Shown: piece after piece, positions 1 through 5,537 of the stretch
Numbering within the stretch: the first letter of the stretch is position 1
Layout: the number at the start of each line of letters is the position of its first letter
DNA from: Candidatus Atribacteria bacterium 1244-E10-H5-B2
Lineage (GTDB): Bacteria > Atribacterota > JS1 > SB-45 > 34-128
Reading direction: 5' to 3'
DNA length: 6,361 nt
Assembly (NCBI GenBank): GCA_003575245.1
Contig: NMQN01000512.1
Coordinates: forward strand, 1-6,361
Program-made: the position numbers and the translations under genes
Notes under the pieces: generated by a model
The model's input: the letters and a program-made list of their open reading frames with translations, nothing else
Told to the model about the DNA's origin: nothing
Databases searched by the model: none

Positions 1-937
1 TATTCCCTTAGGTACACTTACTTGTATTACTGGAGTATCTGGTTCCGGGAAAAGTACTTTGGTTGAGGAGACCTTGTATAAAGCTTTAATCAAAAAAATT
101 TATCAGAGCAGAGTTCATCCTGGTGATTATGATAAGATTGAAGGAATAGAAAATGTTGATAAAGTGATAATTATCGATCAATCACCAATAGGCAGAACTT
201 CTCGCTCTAATCCTGCTACTTACACTGGGGCTTTTACACCGATTAGAGAAATATTTTCCAGGACAAAAGAAGCTAAAATTAGAGGATATAAAGCGGGTAG
301 ATTTAGCTTCAATGTAAAAGGTGGAAGATGTGAGGCCTGTCAGGGTGGAGGGATAGTGAAGATTGAGATGTATTTTTTACCTGATGTATATATACTTTGT
401 GAAGTTTGTAAAGGCCAAAGATTCAATCGTGAAACTTTAGATATAAAATATAAGAGTAAAAATATAGCTCAGGTGTTAGATATGACTGTTGAAGAAGCTG
501 TGGAATTTTTTGCAGCAATCCCTACGATAAAAAGAAAATTACATACTTTATATGATGTAGGATTAAGATATATAAAATTAGGACAATCAGCCACCACTCT
601 ATCCGGTGGTGAAGCGCAAAGAGTGAAATTAGCTAAAGAATTAAGTATTAAAAGTACAGGAAGAACCATATACCTTTTAGATGAGCCTACCACTGGTCTG
701 CATTTTGATGATGTGAAAAAATTACTCGATGTTTTAGATAGGTTGGTAGAAGCTGGGAATACAGTTATGGTAATTGAACATAACTTAGAAGTAATTAAAT
801 CGGCAGATCATATTATTGATCTTGGTCCGGGAGGGGGAGAAGAGGGAGGAAGAGTTGTGGCCAAGGGAACTCCCGAAGAAATAGCTCGTAATAAAAAATC
901 ATTTACTGGAGAATTTTTAAAAAAAGCATTGAATTAG
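1..937 (+). CDS. uvrA: UvrA, excinuclease ABC subunit A (C-terminal part, 5' end outside window)
   Basis: This is the DNA-damage-recognition ATPase of nucleotide excision repair, which works as a dimer with UvrB and then hands over to UvrC. The reading frame is open from base 2, so 311 C-terminal codons of a protein usually about 940 residues long are present; the TTG at 59 is an internal Leu codon, not a start. The visible part is the second ABC module. It has a Walker A motif GVSGSGKST at 32-58, a zinc module with CEAC at 329-340 and CEVC at 398-409 (C-X2-C-X19-C-X2-C), the ABC signature [15 protein letters not shown] from about 599, Walker [13 protein letters not shown] around 671-706, and the H-loop VIEHNLEVI from about 773. 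All key residues are intact. The TAG stop (935-937) lies inside the first heptamer of a repeat array. uvrC begins 63 bases downstream, so co-transcription is likely. Confidence 0.98.
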   Translation, partial: IPLGTLTCITGVSGSGKSTLVEETLYKALIKKIYQSRVHPGDYDKIEGIENVDKVIIIDQSPIGRTSRSNPATYTGAFTPIREIFSRTKEAKIRGYKAGRFSFNVKGGRCEACQGGGIVKIEMYFLPDVYILCEVCKGQRFNRETLDIKYKSKNIAQVLDMTVEEAVEFFAAIPTIKRKLHTLYDVGLRYIKLGQSATTLSGGEAQRVKLAKELSIKSTGRTIYLLDEPTTGLHFDDVKKLLDVLDRLVEAGNTVMVIEHNLEVIKSADHIIDLGPGGGEEGGRVVAKGTPEEIARNKKSFTGEFLKKALN

Positions 938-966
938 TCGTTAGTGAATAGTGAATAGTCGTTAGT
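932..966 (+). repeat. Heptamer array, GAATAGT/CGTTAGT family, five units
   Basis: Five consecutive seven-base units lie here without a break: AATTAGT at 932, CGTTAGT at 939, GAATAGT at 946 and 953, and CGTTAGT at 960. The stop codon of uvrA is within the first unit. The first 19 bases (932-950) occur exactly, in reverse complement, at 3499-3517. The rest of the gap to uvrC contains a weak four-base stem (972-975 with 981-984) and the AAAGGA ribosome-binding site at 989-994, six bases before the uvrC start. Confidence 0.85.
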
Positions 967-1000
967 AAGAGAGGCGTCTTGCCTGTTTAAAGGATAAAAT

Positions 1001-2500
1001 ATGGATATCAAATCAAAAATAAATAAATTACCTGAAACAAGTGGAGTTTATTTTTTTAAAGATAAAAGAGGAAAAGTAATATATGTAGGGAAAGCTAATT
1101 CCTTAAAAAGTAGAGTTTCTTCTTATTTCAGTAATTCTTCCCAACAATCTCCAAAGATAAATAAAATGATTAAAGAGATCGAGAATGTTGAATATATACC
1201 CACTTCTTCTGAAATAGAAGCACTTATCTTAGAAAGTAAAATGATTAAAAGTAATAGTCCTTACTATAATACTCAATCGAAAGATGATAAGAGTTATCCC
1301 TATATTAAAATTACTTTAGAAAGAGACTTTCCTCAAATATTATTTTACAGAAAAATAAATCGAAAGATAAAAGAAGGTAAAGCTTTATATTTTGGCCCTT
1401 TCGTGGACACGAATGCTACCCGAGTTGTTATAAAATTGCTAAGGCAAGTTTTTAAAATTAGGGGATGCAGAAAAAAAGATCTAAAGAAGGCGAAAATTTG
1501 CTTAGATTATCAGATTGGTTTATGTTCAGCGCCTTGTGCAAATATGATTAACAGAACAGATTACCGAAGAAGAATAAGAGAAATTTGCCTGTTTTTGGCA
1601 GGGAAACAAAAAAAATTATTAAATGGTCTTTATCGAGAAATGAAAGAAGCTTCCCATAATCTTAATTTCGAAAAAGCTGCCAAAGCAAGAGATAGAATAA
1701 AATCAATTGAAGCAATTTTAGAGGGTCAGGAAATAAATTTATATAGAAAAAATAGTAAAAATGATTATTTGTTAAAAAAGATAGAAGAAGTAGAAGAAGA
1801 CGAAATTAAGAAGGGCCGGAAGGCAATTATTGATTTAAAAGATAAATTAAGCTTAAAAAAATTGCCAGAAAGAATTGAAGCATTTGATATCTCAAATATT
1901 CAGGGAAAATTATCCGTTGGTTCTTTAGTTGTTTTTGAGGAAGGACGACCAAAAAAGAAAGATTACCGAAGATTTAGAGTGAAAAAAGTTAAAGGAATTG
2001 ACGATTATGCTATGTTACAAGAGGTAACCGAAAGAAGATATAAAAGATTATTATCTGAGGGTAAAAGATTACCTGACTTAGTCCTTGTTGATGGAGGAAA
2101 AGGTCAGCTTAGTGAAGTAAAAAAAATATTAGACAGTTTGAATCTCGAATTACCAATAATAAGTATTGCCAAAAAAGAAGAGGAAGTATTTAAACCGGAG
2201 GTTCGTACACCAATAATATTGCCTTCTAATTCTAAGGCACTTTTTTTACTGCAAAGAATAAGAGATGAGGCCCATAGATTCGCGGTGACTTATCACAGAA
2301 GGATTAGAAGTAAAGAATTACGTAATTCAAAGTTAGACCTTATTCCGGGAATTGGTGCTAAACGAAAAAGATTATTATTAGAATACTTTAAAAGCATAGA
2401 AGATATAAAAAATGCTTCCAGGGTTGATATAAGCAAAATACCAGGATTTGGAGATAAAATTGCGGAAAAAATTAAAACAGTTATGGAGGTAAGAAGATGA
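1001..2500 (+). CDS. uvrC: UvrC, excinuclease ABC subunit C (compact form)
   Basis: UvrC makes both incisions around DNA damage in the UvrB-DNA complex. The 499 residues show an N-terminal GIY-YIG nuclease (about 12-95; GVY at 15-17, YVGK at 28-31, R38, E78, N90), four cysteines at 156, 167, 175 and 179 in the spacing known for the UvrC iron-sulphur cluster, a UVR UvrB-binding helix pair (about 207-242), an RNase H-like endonuclease domain with the D-D-H triad (D296 in FDISN, D364 in LVDGG, H425 in DEAHRF), and two helix-hairpin-helix motifs (IPGIGAK at 448, IPGFGDK at 480). Family members are usually about 550-620 residues. The shortfall is in the stretch between the UVR motif and D296, only about 54 residues here. 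Both active sites are complete and the frame is unbroken, so it is probably functional. ATG 1001 has AAAGGA six bases upstream. The 3' end overlaps the next gene by ATGA. Confidence 0.97.
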   Translation: MDIKSKINKLPETSGVYFFKDKRGKVIYVGKANSLKSRVSSYFSNSSQQSPKINKMIKEIENVEYIPTSSEIEALILESKMIKSNSPYYNTQSKDDKSYPYIKITLERDFPQILFYRKINRKIKEGKALYFGPFVDTNATRVVIKLLRQVFKIRGCRKKDLKKAKICLDYQIGLCSAPCANMINRTDYRRRIREICLFLAGKQKKLLNGLYREMKEASHNLNFEKAAKARDRIKSIEAILEGQEINLYRKNSKNDYLLKKIEEVEEDEIKKGRKAIIDLKDKLSLKKLPERIEAFDISNIQGKLSVGSLVVFEEGRPKKKDYRRFRVKKVKGIDDYAMLQEVTERRYKRLLSEGKRLPDLVLVDGGKGQLSEVKKILDSLNLELPIISIAKKEEEVFKPEVRTPIILPSNSKALFLLQRIRDEAHRFAVTYHRRIRSKELRNSKLDLIPGIGAKRKRLLLEYFKSIEDIKNASRVDISKIPGFGDKIAEKIKTVMEVRR

Positions 2501-2997
2501 TATTAAATTTTGAAGGAAAAAGACCAATAATTAGCAAAGAAGCCTTCGTTGCCAAAAATGCTACTGTAATTGGAGAAGTTATAATCGGAAAATGCTCCAG
2601 TATTTGGTATAATGTGGTATTAAGAGGTGATATAGCTCCCATTAGTATAGGAAATAATACCAGCGTTCAGGATGGCAGTATTGTTCATTGTGATGTAGGA
2701 GTCCCTACTATAGTAGGAAACAATGTTACCATAGGTCATAATGTAATGCTTCACGCGTGCAAGATTGGAGATAATTCTTTGATAGGGATAGGGGCAATTG
2801 TGCTTAATGGGGCAGAAGTAGGCGAAGGAGCTATAGTGGGAGCTGGGGCAATAGTGACTCCGAAGACTAAAATACCATCGTTTACCATGGCTTTAGGCGT
2901 ACCAGCAAAGGTAGTGCGTAGTCTTTCTGAAGAAGAAATTGATAATTTAAAAAAACATGCCCTGGATTATGTTGAGTTAATGAAAAGATATAAATGA
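2497..2997 (+). CDS. Gamma-carbonic-anhydrase-family protein (YrdA/PaaY-like left-handed beta-helix)
   Basis: The 166-residue protein is almost entirely hexapeptide repeats of the left-handed beta-helix type (about 10-140), followed by a C-terminal helix (about 143-165). The three expected zinc/iron-ligand histidines are present: H64 (IVHC), H81 (TIGH) and H86 (VMLH). R43 and D45 of the RGD motif and Q58 of VQDG, which form the active-site network in the family, are also there. The residue two before Q58 is Ser where Asn is common. The acidic loop of the methanogen Cam enzyme is absent, which places it in the shorter YrdA/PaaY/CamH group. Reversible CO2 hydration is the family reaction, but many YrdA-like members are weak or untested, so activity is inferred. 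A GGAGG (2485-2489), seven bases before ATG, lies inside uvrC, and the stop/start overlap ATGA indicates translational coupling. Repeats begin three bases after the TGA stop. Confidence 0.93.
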   Translation: MILNFEGKRPIISKEAFVAKNATVIGEVIIGKCSSIWYNVVLRGDIAPISIGNNTSVQDGSIVHCDVGVPTIVGNNVTIGHNVMLHACKIGDNSLIGIGAIVLNGAEVGEGAIVGAGAIVTPKTKIPSFTMALGVPAKVVRSLSEEEIDNLKKHALDYVELMKRYK

Positions 2998-3000
2998 TTC

Positions 3001-3032
3001 CGTATCTCGTATCTCGTGAATCGTATCTCGTA
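3001..3032 (+). repeat. Heptamer array, CGTATCT family
   Basis: About four and a half units of CGTATCT lie head to tail from 3001, the third being a variant (CGTGAAT at 3015). This array opens the 742-base gap and starts three bases after the stop of the carbonic-anhydrase-like gene. Units of the same family appear in reverse orientation near the far end of the gap (3439-3459), so the two could pair. Confidence 0.85.
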
Positions 3033-3036
3033 AGAA

Positions 3037-3060
3037 TTAGTTACTTGGTTAGCTAGTTAA
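3037..3060 (+). repeat. Octamer array, TTAGTTAC/TTGGTTAG family, three units
   Basis: Three eight-base units fit the consensus YTRGTTAN, starting at 3037, 3045 and 3053. The same octamer family recurs in this gap at 3251-3290 and, rotated by one base, at 3633-3729, always in the same orientation. The array runs into a GAAAA stretch that introduces the next heptamer block, as the copy at 3283-3300 also does. Confidence 0.75.
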
Positions 3061-3066
3061 GAAAAA

Positions 3067-3094
3067 GAAGTTAGAATTCAGAAGTCAGAATGAA
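3067..3094 (+). repeat. Heptamer array, GAATTCA/GAAGTCA family, four units
   Basis: Four units begin at 3067, 3074, 3081 and 3088, each starting with GAA and mostly ending in CA or TA. This purine-rich family differs in sequence from the CGTATCT family but has the same period of seven. It is followed by about 30 bases (3095-3123) in which I see no clear units. Confidence 0.75.
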
Positions 3095-3123
3095 AAAACA
3101 GAAATGTCATTGTGAAAAAGATA

Positions 3124-3175
3124 GAATCCGGGAGCCAGAAGTCAGAATAAATTAGTATCGTGTATCGAGTATCGC
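3124..3175 (+). repeat. Composite heptamer block: GAAGTCA units joined to GTATCGN units
   Basis: Four GAAGTCA-type units (3124, 3131, 3138, 3145) are followed, after a short ATTAGT-like join, by three GTATCGN units at 3155, 3162 and 3169. The order GAAGNCA block, then TTAGT join, then GTATCGA block recurs at 3298-3351, 5289-5323 and 6277-6304. Bases 3154-3174 match the reverse complement of 3439-3459 at 19 of 21 positions. Confidence 0.8.
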
Positions 3176-3194
3176 TTTTCGCGTGAAGAAAATA

Positions 3195-3242
3195 GAAATC
3201 AGGAGCAAGGAACCAGAGAGTCATGAGCGCGTAGCGTTTAGA
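3195..3242 (+). repeat. Degenerate GAAATCA/GGAACCA heptamers followed by GAGCGCG/TAGCGTT units
   Basis: Purine-rich units at 3195, 3202, 3209 and a slightly longer one at 3216-3223 continue the GAAGTCA family. They are followed by two to three units around 3225-3242 that resemble the TAGAGCG/TATAGCG array at 5231-5265. Degeneracy is higher here than in neighbouring blocks, so the boundaries are approximate. Confidence 0.55.
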
Positions 3243-3250
3243 GGACACAT

Positions 3251-3290
3251 TTAGTTAGCTGGTTAGTTGGTTACCTGATTAATTAGTTAA
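3251..3290 (+). repeat. Octamer array, TTAGTTAG/CTGGTTAG family, five units
   Basis: Five uninterrupted eight-base units start at 3251, 3259, 3267, 3275 and 3283. All fit YTRGTTAN except the fourth, which differs at one position (CTGATTAA). The array is the clearest evidence that this family has a true period of eight rather than seven. Confidence 0.85.
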
Positions 3291-3297
3291 GAAAATA

Positions 3298-3389
3298 GAA
3301 TAAAGAAGCCAGAAGCCAAATTAGTATATAGTATCGAGTATAGTATATAGTAAGAAATTCAGAATCCGGTAGTTAGAATTTAGAACAAA
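3298..3389 (+). repeat. Long composite heptamer block (GAAGCCA, AATTAGT, ATATAGT, GAATTTA units)
   Basis: Units run almost continuously in steps of seven. GAATAAA and two GAAGCCA units (3298-3318) pass in register into AATTAGT (3319), ATATAGT (3326) and ATCGAGT (3333). A five-base truncated unit and another ATATAGT (3345) follow, and then purine-rich GAA units resume from 3354 to 3389. Bases 3311-3334 are identical to 5288-5311 in the next gap, a 24-base direct repeat. From 3390 to 3438 only AT-rich sequence without clear units is seen. Confidence 0.85.
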
Positions 3390-3438
3390 ATAAGTCTAAG
3401 ATAAAAAGTAAAAAATTACGGAATCTTTACTCAATGCC

Positions 3439-3495
3439 CGATACTCGATACGGGATACTATAATATTATACTATACGCTAAACGCTCTACGCTAG
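3439..3495 (-). repeat. Inverted heptamer array: CGATACT units then CTATACG units
   Basis: On the plus strand three units read CGATACT, CGATACG and GGATACT (3439-3459). A 12-base perfect palindrome of TATAATATTATA type follows at about 3459-3470, and then CTATACG, CTAAACG and CTCTACG (3471-3491) with a partial unit. These are the reverse complements of the AGTATCG and CGTATAG families found at the 5' sides of the gaps. The block therefore faces the arrays at 3001-3032 and 3155-3175. Confidence 0.8.
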
Positions 3496-3498
3496 TTT

Positions 3499-3517
3499 TA
3501 TTCACTAACGACTAATT
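3499..3517 (-). repeat. Inverted copy of the uvrA-downstream heptamers
   Basis: These 19 bases are the exact reverse complement of 932-950 (AATTAGT, CGTTAGT and most of GAATAGT). The copy closes the repeat-dense part of the gap. The promoter candidate begins four bases downstream. Confidence 0.85.
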
Positions 3518-3520
3518 TAT

Positions 3521-3550
3521 TTGTAAAATATTTAAAAAAATGTATATAAT
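3521..3550 (+). promoter_or_regulatory. Candidate sigma-70-type promoter for the HARE-HTH nuclease-like gene
   Basis: TTGTAA (3521-3526) and a perfect TATAAT (3545-3550) are separated by 18 bases. The site lies in the only repeat-free island of the gap, in the orientation of the downstream gene. A transcript would start near 3557 and carry a leader of roughly 180 bases containing the octamer array. In AT-rich DNA chance matches are common, so this is a candidate only. Confidence 0.5.
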
Positions 3551-3579
3551 AAAGAAAGTAAAATTCTAAACAGTATCAA

Positions 3580-3600
3580 AATAATTTTTTCAAAATTATT
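3580..3600. other. AT-only perfect hairpin in the leader
   Basis: Nine bases AATAATTTT at 3580-3588 are perfectly complementary to 3592-3600, with a three-base loop. A second short inverted repeat, CTATAA with TTATAG, sits at 3606-3623. With no GC in the stem it is unlikely to be an efficient intrinsic terminator. It may be a weak leader structure or chance in AT-rich sequence. Confidence 0.35.
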
Positions 3601-3632
3601 ATCAGCTATAACTATTATTATAGAATGGATAA

Positions 3633-3729
3633 ATTGGTTAATTGGCAAACCGGGTTAATCGGTCAATTGGTGAATAGTTGAGTTGGCTAATTGGTAAATC
3701 GATTAATTGGATAATCAGTTGATTGGAGG
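3633..3729 (+). repeat. Twelve-unit octamer array (ATTGGTTA family) ending in the ribosome-binding site
   Basis: Twelve consecutive units, eleven of eight bases and one of nine (3649-3657), begin with ATTGG or a close variant: ATTGGTTA at 3633, ATTGGCAA at 3641, ATTGGTGA at 3666, ATTGGTAA at 3690, ATTGGATA at 3706. The last unit, ATTGGAGG at 3722-3729, contains the Shine-Dalgarno sequence GGAGG (3725-3729), ten bases before the ATG of the next gene. It is the same family as the octamers at 3037 and 3251, shifted by one base in phase. It would form most of the 5' leader of the downstream mRNA. Confidence 0.85.
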
Positions 3730-3739
3730 TTAGAGACTT

Positions 3740-5230
3740 ATGAAACATAAATCAGTTGCTGACGGTGCTTATGAAATATTGATCAAACATAAAAAACCGT
3801 TGCATTATCGGCAAATTACTAAAGAGTTGACAAAAATAAGGCCGTTAAAGGTTAAGGAACCCTACTATGCTGTAAACGCCTCTATGAGTGGAGACAAAAG
3901 ATTTACGAGGATAAAAAGAGGAGTATGGGGTTTGGTAAAATGGCAATATAAAGATGCAAACATTAAGTATTCCCTCACCAGTTATTGTTTAAAAGACGGT
4001 ACCATGTTTTTAACCAGTTATATGAGACCCTTTTTTCCCAAAGAAGAAAATGCCGTTGAAATTACCTTTATAGACAAAGAAGGAAATGAAATAGAAGCAA
4101 TAGTAAATAATGATCTCAATTGTTTAGTTGGACTAAAAGAATGGTATGAAAAGAAAAAACTGAAAGTAAACGATATTATTTTTGTTGGTCTTATTGACTA
4201 TGATAGAAAAAGATACTTTTTGGTAACAGAAGATGAGGCCAAGATAGAACCTCAGGACGATTTAAGTGAAAAAATATTTAAAATATTGCAGGAAGCAGGA
4301 CGTTCTCTAACTTATAAAGAAATATGTGAAAGGGTATTAGAGGTAGAAGTAAACGAAGAAAATTTATTTTCTAAATATATTGACAATATTTTGAGAAAAG
4401 ACCTCCGGTTTATCGAAAATAAAGAAGAAATGTGGGGTCTCTTTGATTGGTTGAGTGAAATTGAAAAACTGCAATTAAAACTGAAAAATTCTGAAGATAA
4501 CGAAAGTCTTAAAAAATTACTTCAAAAGGTCTTTGAATTTTTGGGTTTTGAGACTTCTATTGTATTAGAAGTAAAAGCATCTTTTATTTTAGCAAAAGCA
4601 TTATTAGATTATAAAACGTACAATTTAATTATTGATGCAAAGTTATCAGATGAAAAAAGCGAAAAAATACAAAAGTATGAACATTGGAGCGAGTTGAGCA
4701 AGGTAAAAGAGGAAACAAAATCAGATTATTCGGTAATTGTTTCTCCAAATTTCGATTATGATAAACTACGCCGAAAAACAGATAAGAACAAAGTTATGTT
4801 GTTTAAGTTGAAGTGGTTATGCGATCTTATAGAAGAACACGATAAATTACCTTTTTCTTTAAGTAATTTGAAATCAATTTTTTCAGCAGATAATTCTGTT
4901 AAGAATAATATTTTTAGATTATTTGAAAAAAGAAAAATACTCTATAACAAAACAAAACTGATTAATATTATTATTAATTTATTACACGAGAATAGTGGTA
5001 AAAAACTTTATCTTAATGTAGAATCGCTAACTAAAATAATTAATCAAAAAACTGATGCATACATTGGGTTTAAAGGAGTGCAAGAATATGAAGTAGAAGA
5101 AATTACTAAAATATTTTCCTTGGAGCCATTTAATATAATACAAAAAACCGAAATGGGAAGCATTGTATTAAACTTTAAACCGGAATTAGCAAAAGAAAGA
5201 TTAAATAAAGTTATTAAGGAAATGTTTTAG
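3740..5230 (+). CDS. HARE-HTH protein with PD-(D/E)XK (FokI-like) nuclease-like domain
   Basis: No named gene is recognised. Residues about 3-68 look like a HARE-HTH module (VADGAYEILIKHKKPLHYRQI, ending RGVWGLVKW), a winged helix known from RNA polymerase delta subunit and restriction enzymes. Residues about 78-165 are strand-rich, and GLKEWYEKKKLKVNDIIF resembles B3-type pseudobarrels (tentative). Residues about 174-237 repeat the HARE pattern (LSEKIFKILQEAGRSLTYKEI, ending MWGLFDW). Residues about 255-380 follow a PD-(D/E)XK pattern recalling the FokI cleavage domain: LGF at 268-270, IIDAK at 297-301, then Q311 and Y313, SVIVSPNF at 331-338, and a helical tail. The first catalytic acid is uncertain: D290 is only nine residues before D299, and the FokI PD position appears to be Ala/Lys. 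The last about 110 residues match nothing I know. No signal peptide or membrane segment is visible, so it is cytoplasmic. GGAGG lies ten bases before ATG. A restriction, DNA-modification-sensing or regulatory role is inferred; no methyltransferase is nearby. Confidence 0.8.
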   Translation: MKHKSVADGAYEILIKHKKPLHYRQITKELTKIRPLKVKEPYYAVNASMSGDKRFTRIKRGVWGLVKWQYKDANIKYSLTSYCLKDGTMFLTSYMRPFFPKEENAVEITFIDKEGNEIEAIVNNDLNCLVGLKEWYEKKKLKVNDIIFVGLIDYDRKRYFLVTEDEAKIEPQDDLSEKIFKILQEAGRSLTYKEICERVLEVEVNEENLFSKYIDNILRKDLRFIENKEEMWGLFDWLSEIEKLQLKLKNSEDNESLKKLLQKVFEFLGFETSIVLEVKASFILAKALLDYKTYNLIIDAKLSDEKSEKIQKYEHWSELSKVKEETKSDYSVIVSPNFDYDKLRRKTDKNKVMLFKLKWLCDLIEEHDKLPFSLSNLKSIFSADNSVKNNIFRLFEKRKILYNKTKLINIIINLLHENSGKKLYLNVESLTKIINQKTDAYIGFKGVQEYEVEEITKIFSLEPFNIIQKTEMGSIVLNFKPELAKERLNKVIKEMF

Positions 5231-5265
5231 TATAGTGTAGAGCGGGTAGCGTATAGCGTAGAGTT
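5231..5265 (+). repeat. Heptamer array, TATAGCG/TAGAGCG family, five units
   Basis: Five units start at 5231, 5238, 5245, 5252 and 5259, directly after the TAG stop of the nuclease-like gene. In the shifted phase the stop itself sits in a TTTTAGT unit. The core 5247-5260 (14 bases) is exactly complementary to 5541-5554 at the other end of the gap. Confidence 0.8.
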
Positions 5266-5288
5266 AGATAAAAAGAATACAAAATCTA

Positions 5289-5323
5289 GAAGCCAAATTA
5301 GTATATAGTATGTAGTATATTGC
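5289..5323 (+). repeat. Composite heptamer block, GAAGCCA then AATTAGT/ATATAGT units
   Basis: Five in-register units begin at 5289 (GAAGCCA), 5296 (AATTAGT), 5303 (ATATAGT), 5310 (ATGTAGT) and 5317 (ATATTGC). Bases 5288-5311 are identical to 3311-3334, almost 2 kb away on the far side of the nuclease-like gene. This shows that the composite is an interspersed module and not merely local slippage. Confidence 0.85.
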
Positions 5324-5537
5324 AAAGAAAATAAAAGAAAAAAGTAAGGACCTATTTCATATGCCTCTATGTCTTCATCATTTGTTATTCATACCTTCAC
5401 GGGAATGACATAAGACAATATGAATGACAGAAATTAGCAGGAATTACAATGATAAACAAAAATAGCAGAATATTAACTTATTGAGAATTTATCAAAAGAA
5501 GTTGGTAGCATGTTATACAGAATGATTTATCTTATAC
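5324..5537. other. Repeat-poor part of the second long gap
   Basis: These 214 bases show no open reading frame of note, no RNA gene I recognise and little heptamer structure. They contain two GAATGACA copies (5403-5410 and about 5432-5439), the first within CGGGAATGACA. That resembles fragments of interspersed repeats seen in various bacteria, but two short copies prove nothing. A weak promoter candidate lies near the right end. Confidence 0.5.
5511..5519 (+). promoter_or_regulatory. Weak extended -10 candidate upstream of the metallo-hydrolase gene
   Basis: TGTTATACA gives a TG-n-TATACA arrangement about 80 bases before the start codon. The only -35-like element is TTATCA at 5489-5494, with a 19-base spacer. 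The match is poor and is given only because it is the best candidate in a gap that should contain a promoter if the gene is not transcribed from upstream. Confidence 0.2.

Noticed and set aside
59..61. TTG as the start of the uvrA fragment
   Set aside because: It is the Leu codon following the Walker A GKST; the frame is open to the left edge and the upstream codons encode conserved UvrA sequence.
469..693. Minus-strand open frame of 74 codons
   Set aside because: It lies wholly inside the ABC signature and Walker B region of uvrA, shows no family features, and is a shadow of the real frame.
972..984. Hairpin AGGC-GTCTT-GCCT as terminator of uvrA
   Set aside because: The stem is only four pairs with no T-run directly after it, and uvrC follows closely in the same direction.
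3459..3464. TATAAT as a promoter -10 element
   Set aside because: It is part of a TATAATATTATA palindrome inside the inverted array, and no -35 element is found at suitable spacing.
2998..3739. CRISPR array
   Set aside because: The units are 7-8 bases, degenerate and contiguous, without spacers or 24-40 base repeats, and no cas gene is present.
3740..5230. Complete restriction-modification system
   Set aside because: Only one nuclease-like protein with an uncertain active site is present; no methyltransferase or specificity subunit is encoded in the window.
5401..5440. GGAATGACA copies as part of a known interspersed repeat family
   Set aside because: Only two short copies and a reverse-complement-like AATGTCATTGTG at about 3103 are visible, too little to assign a family.
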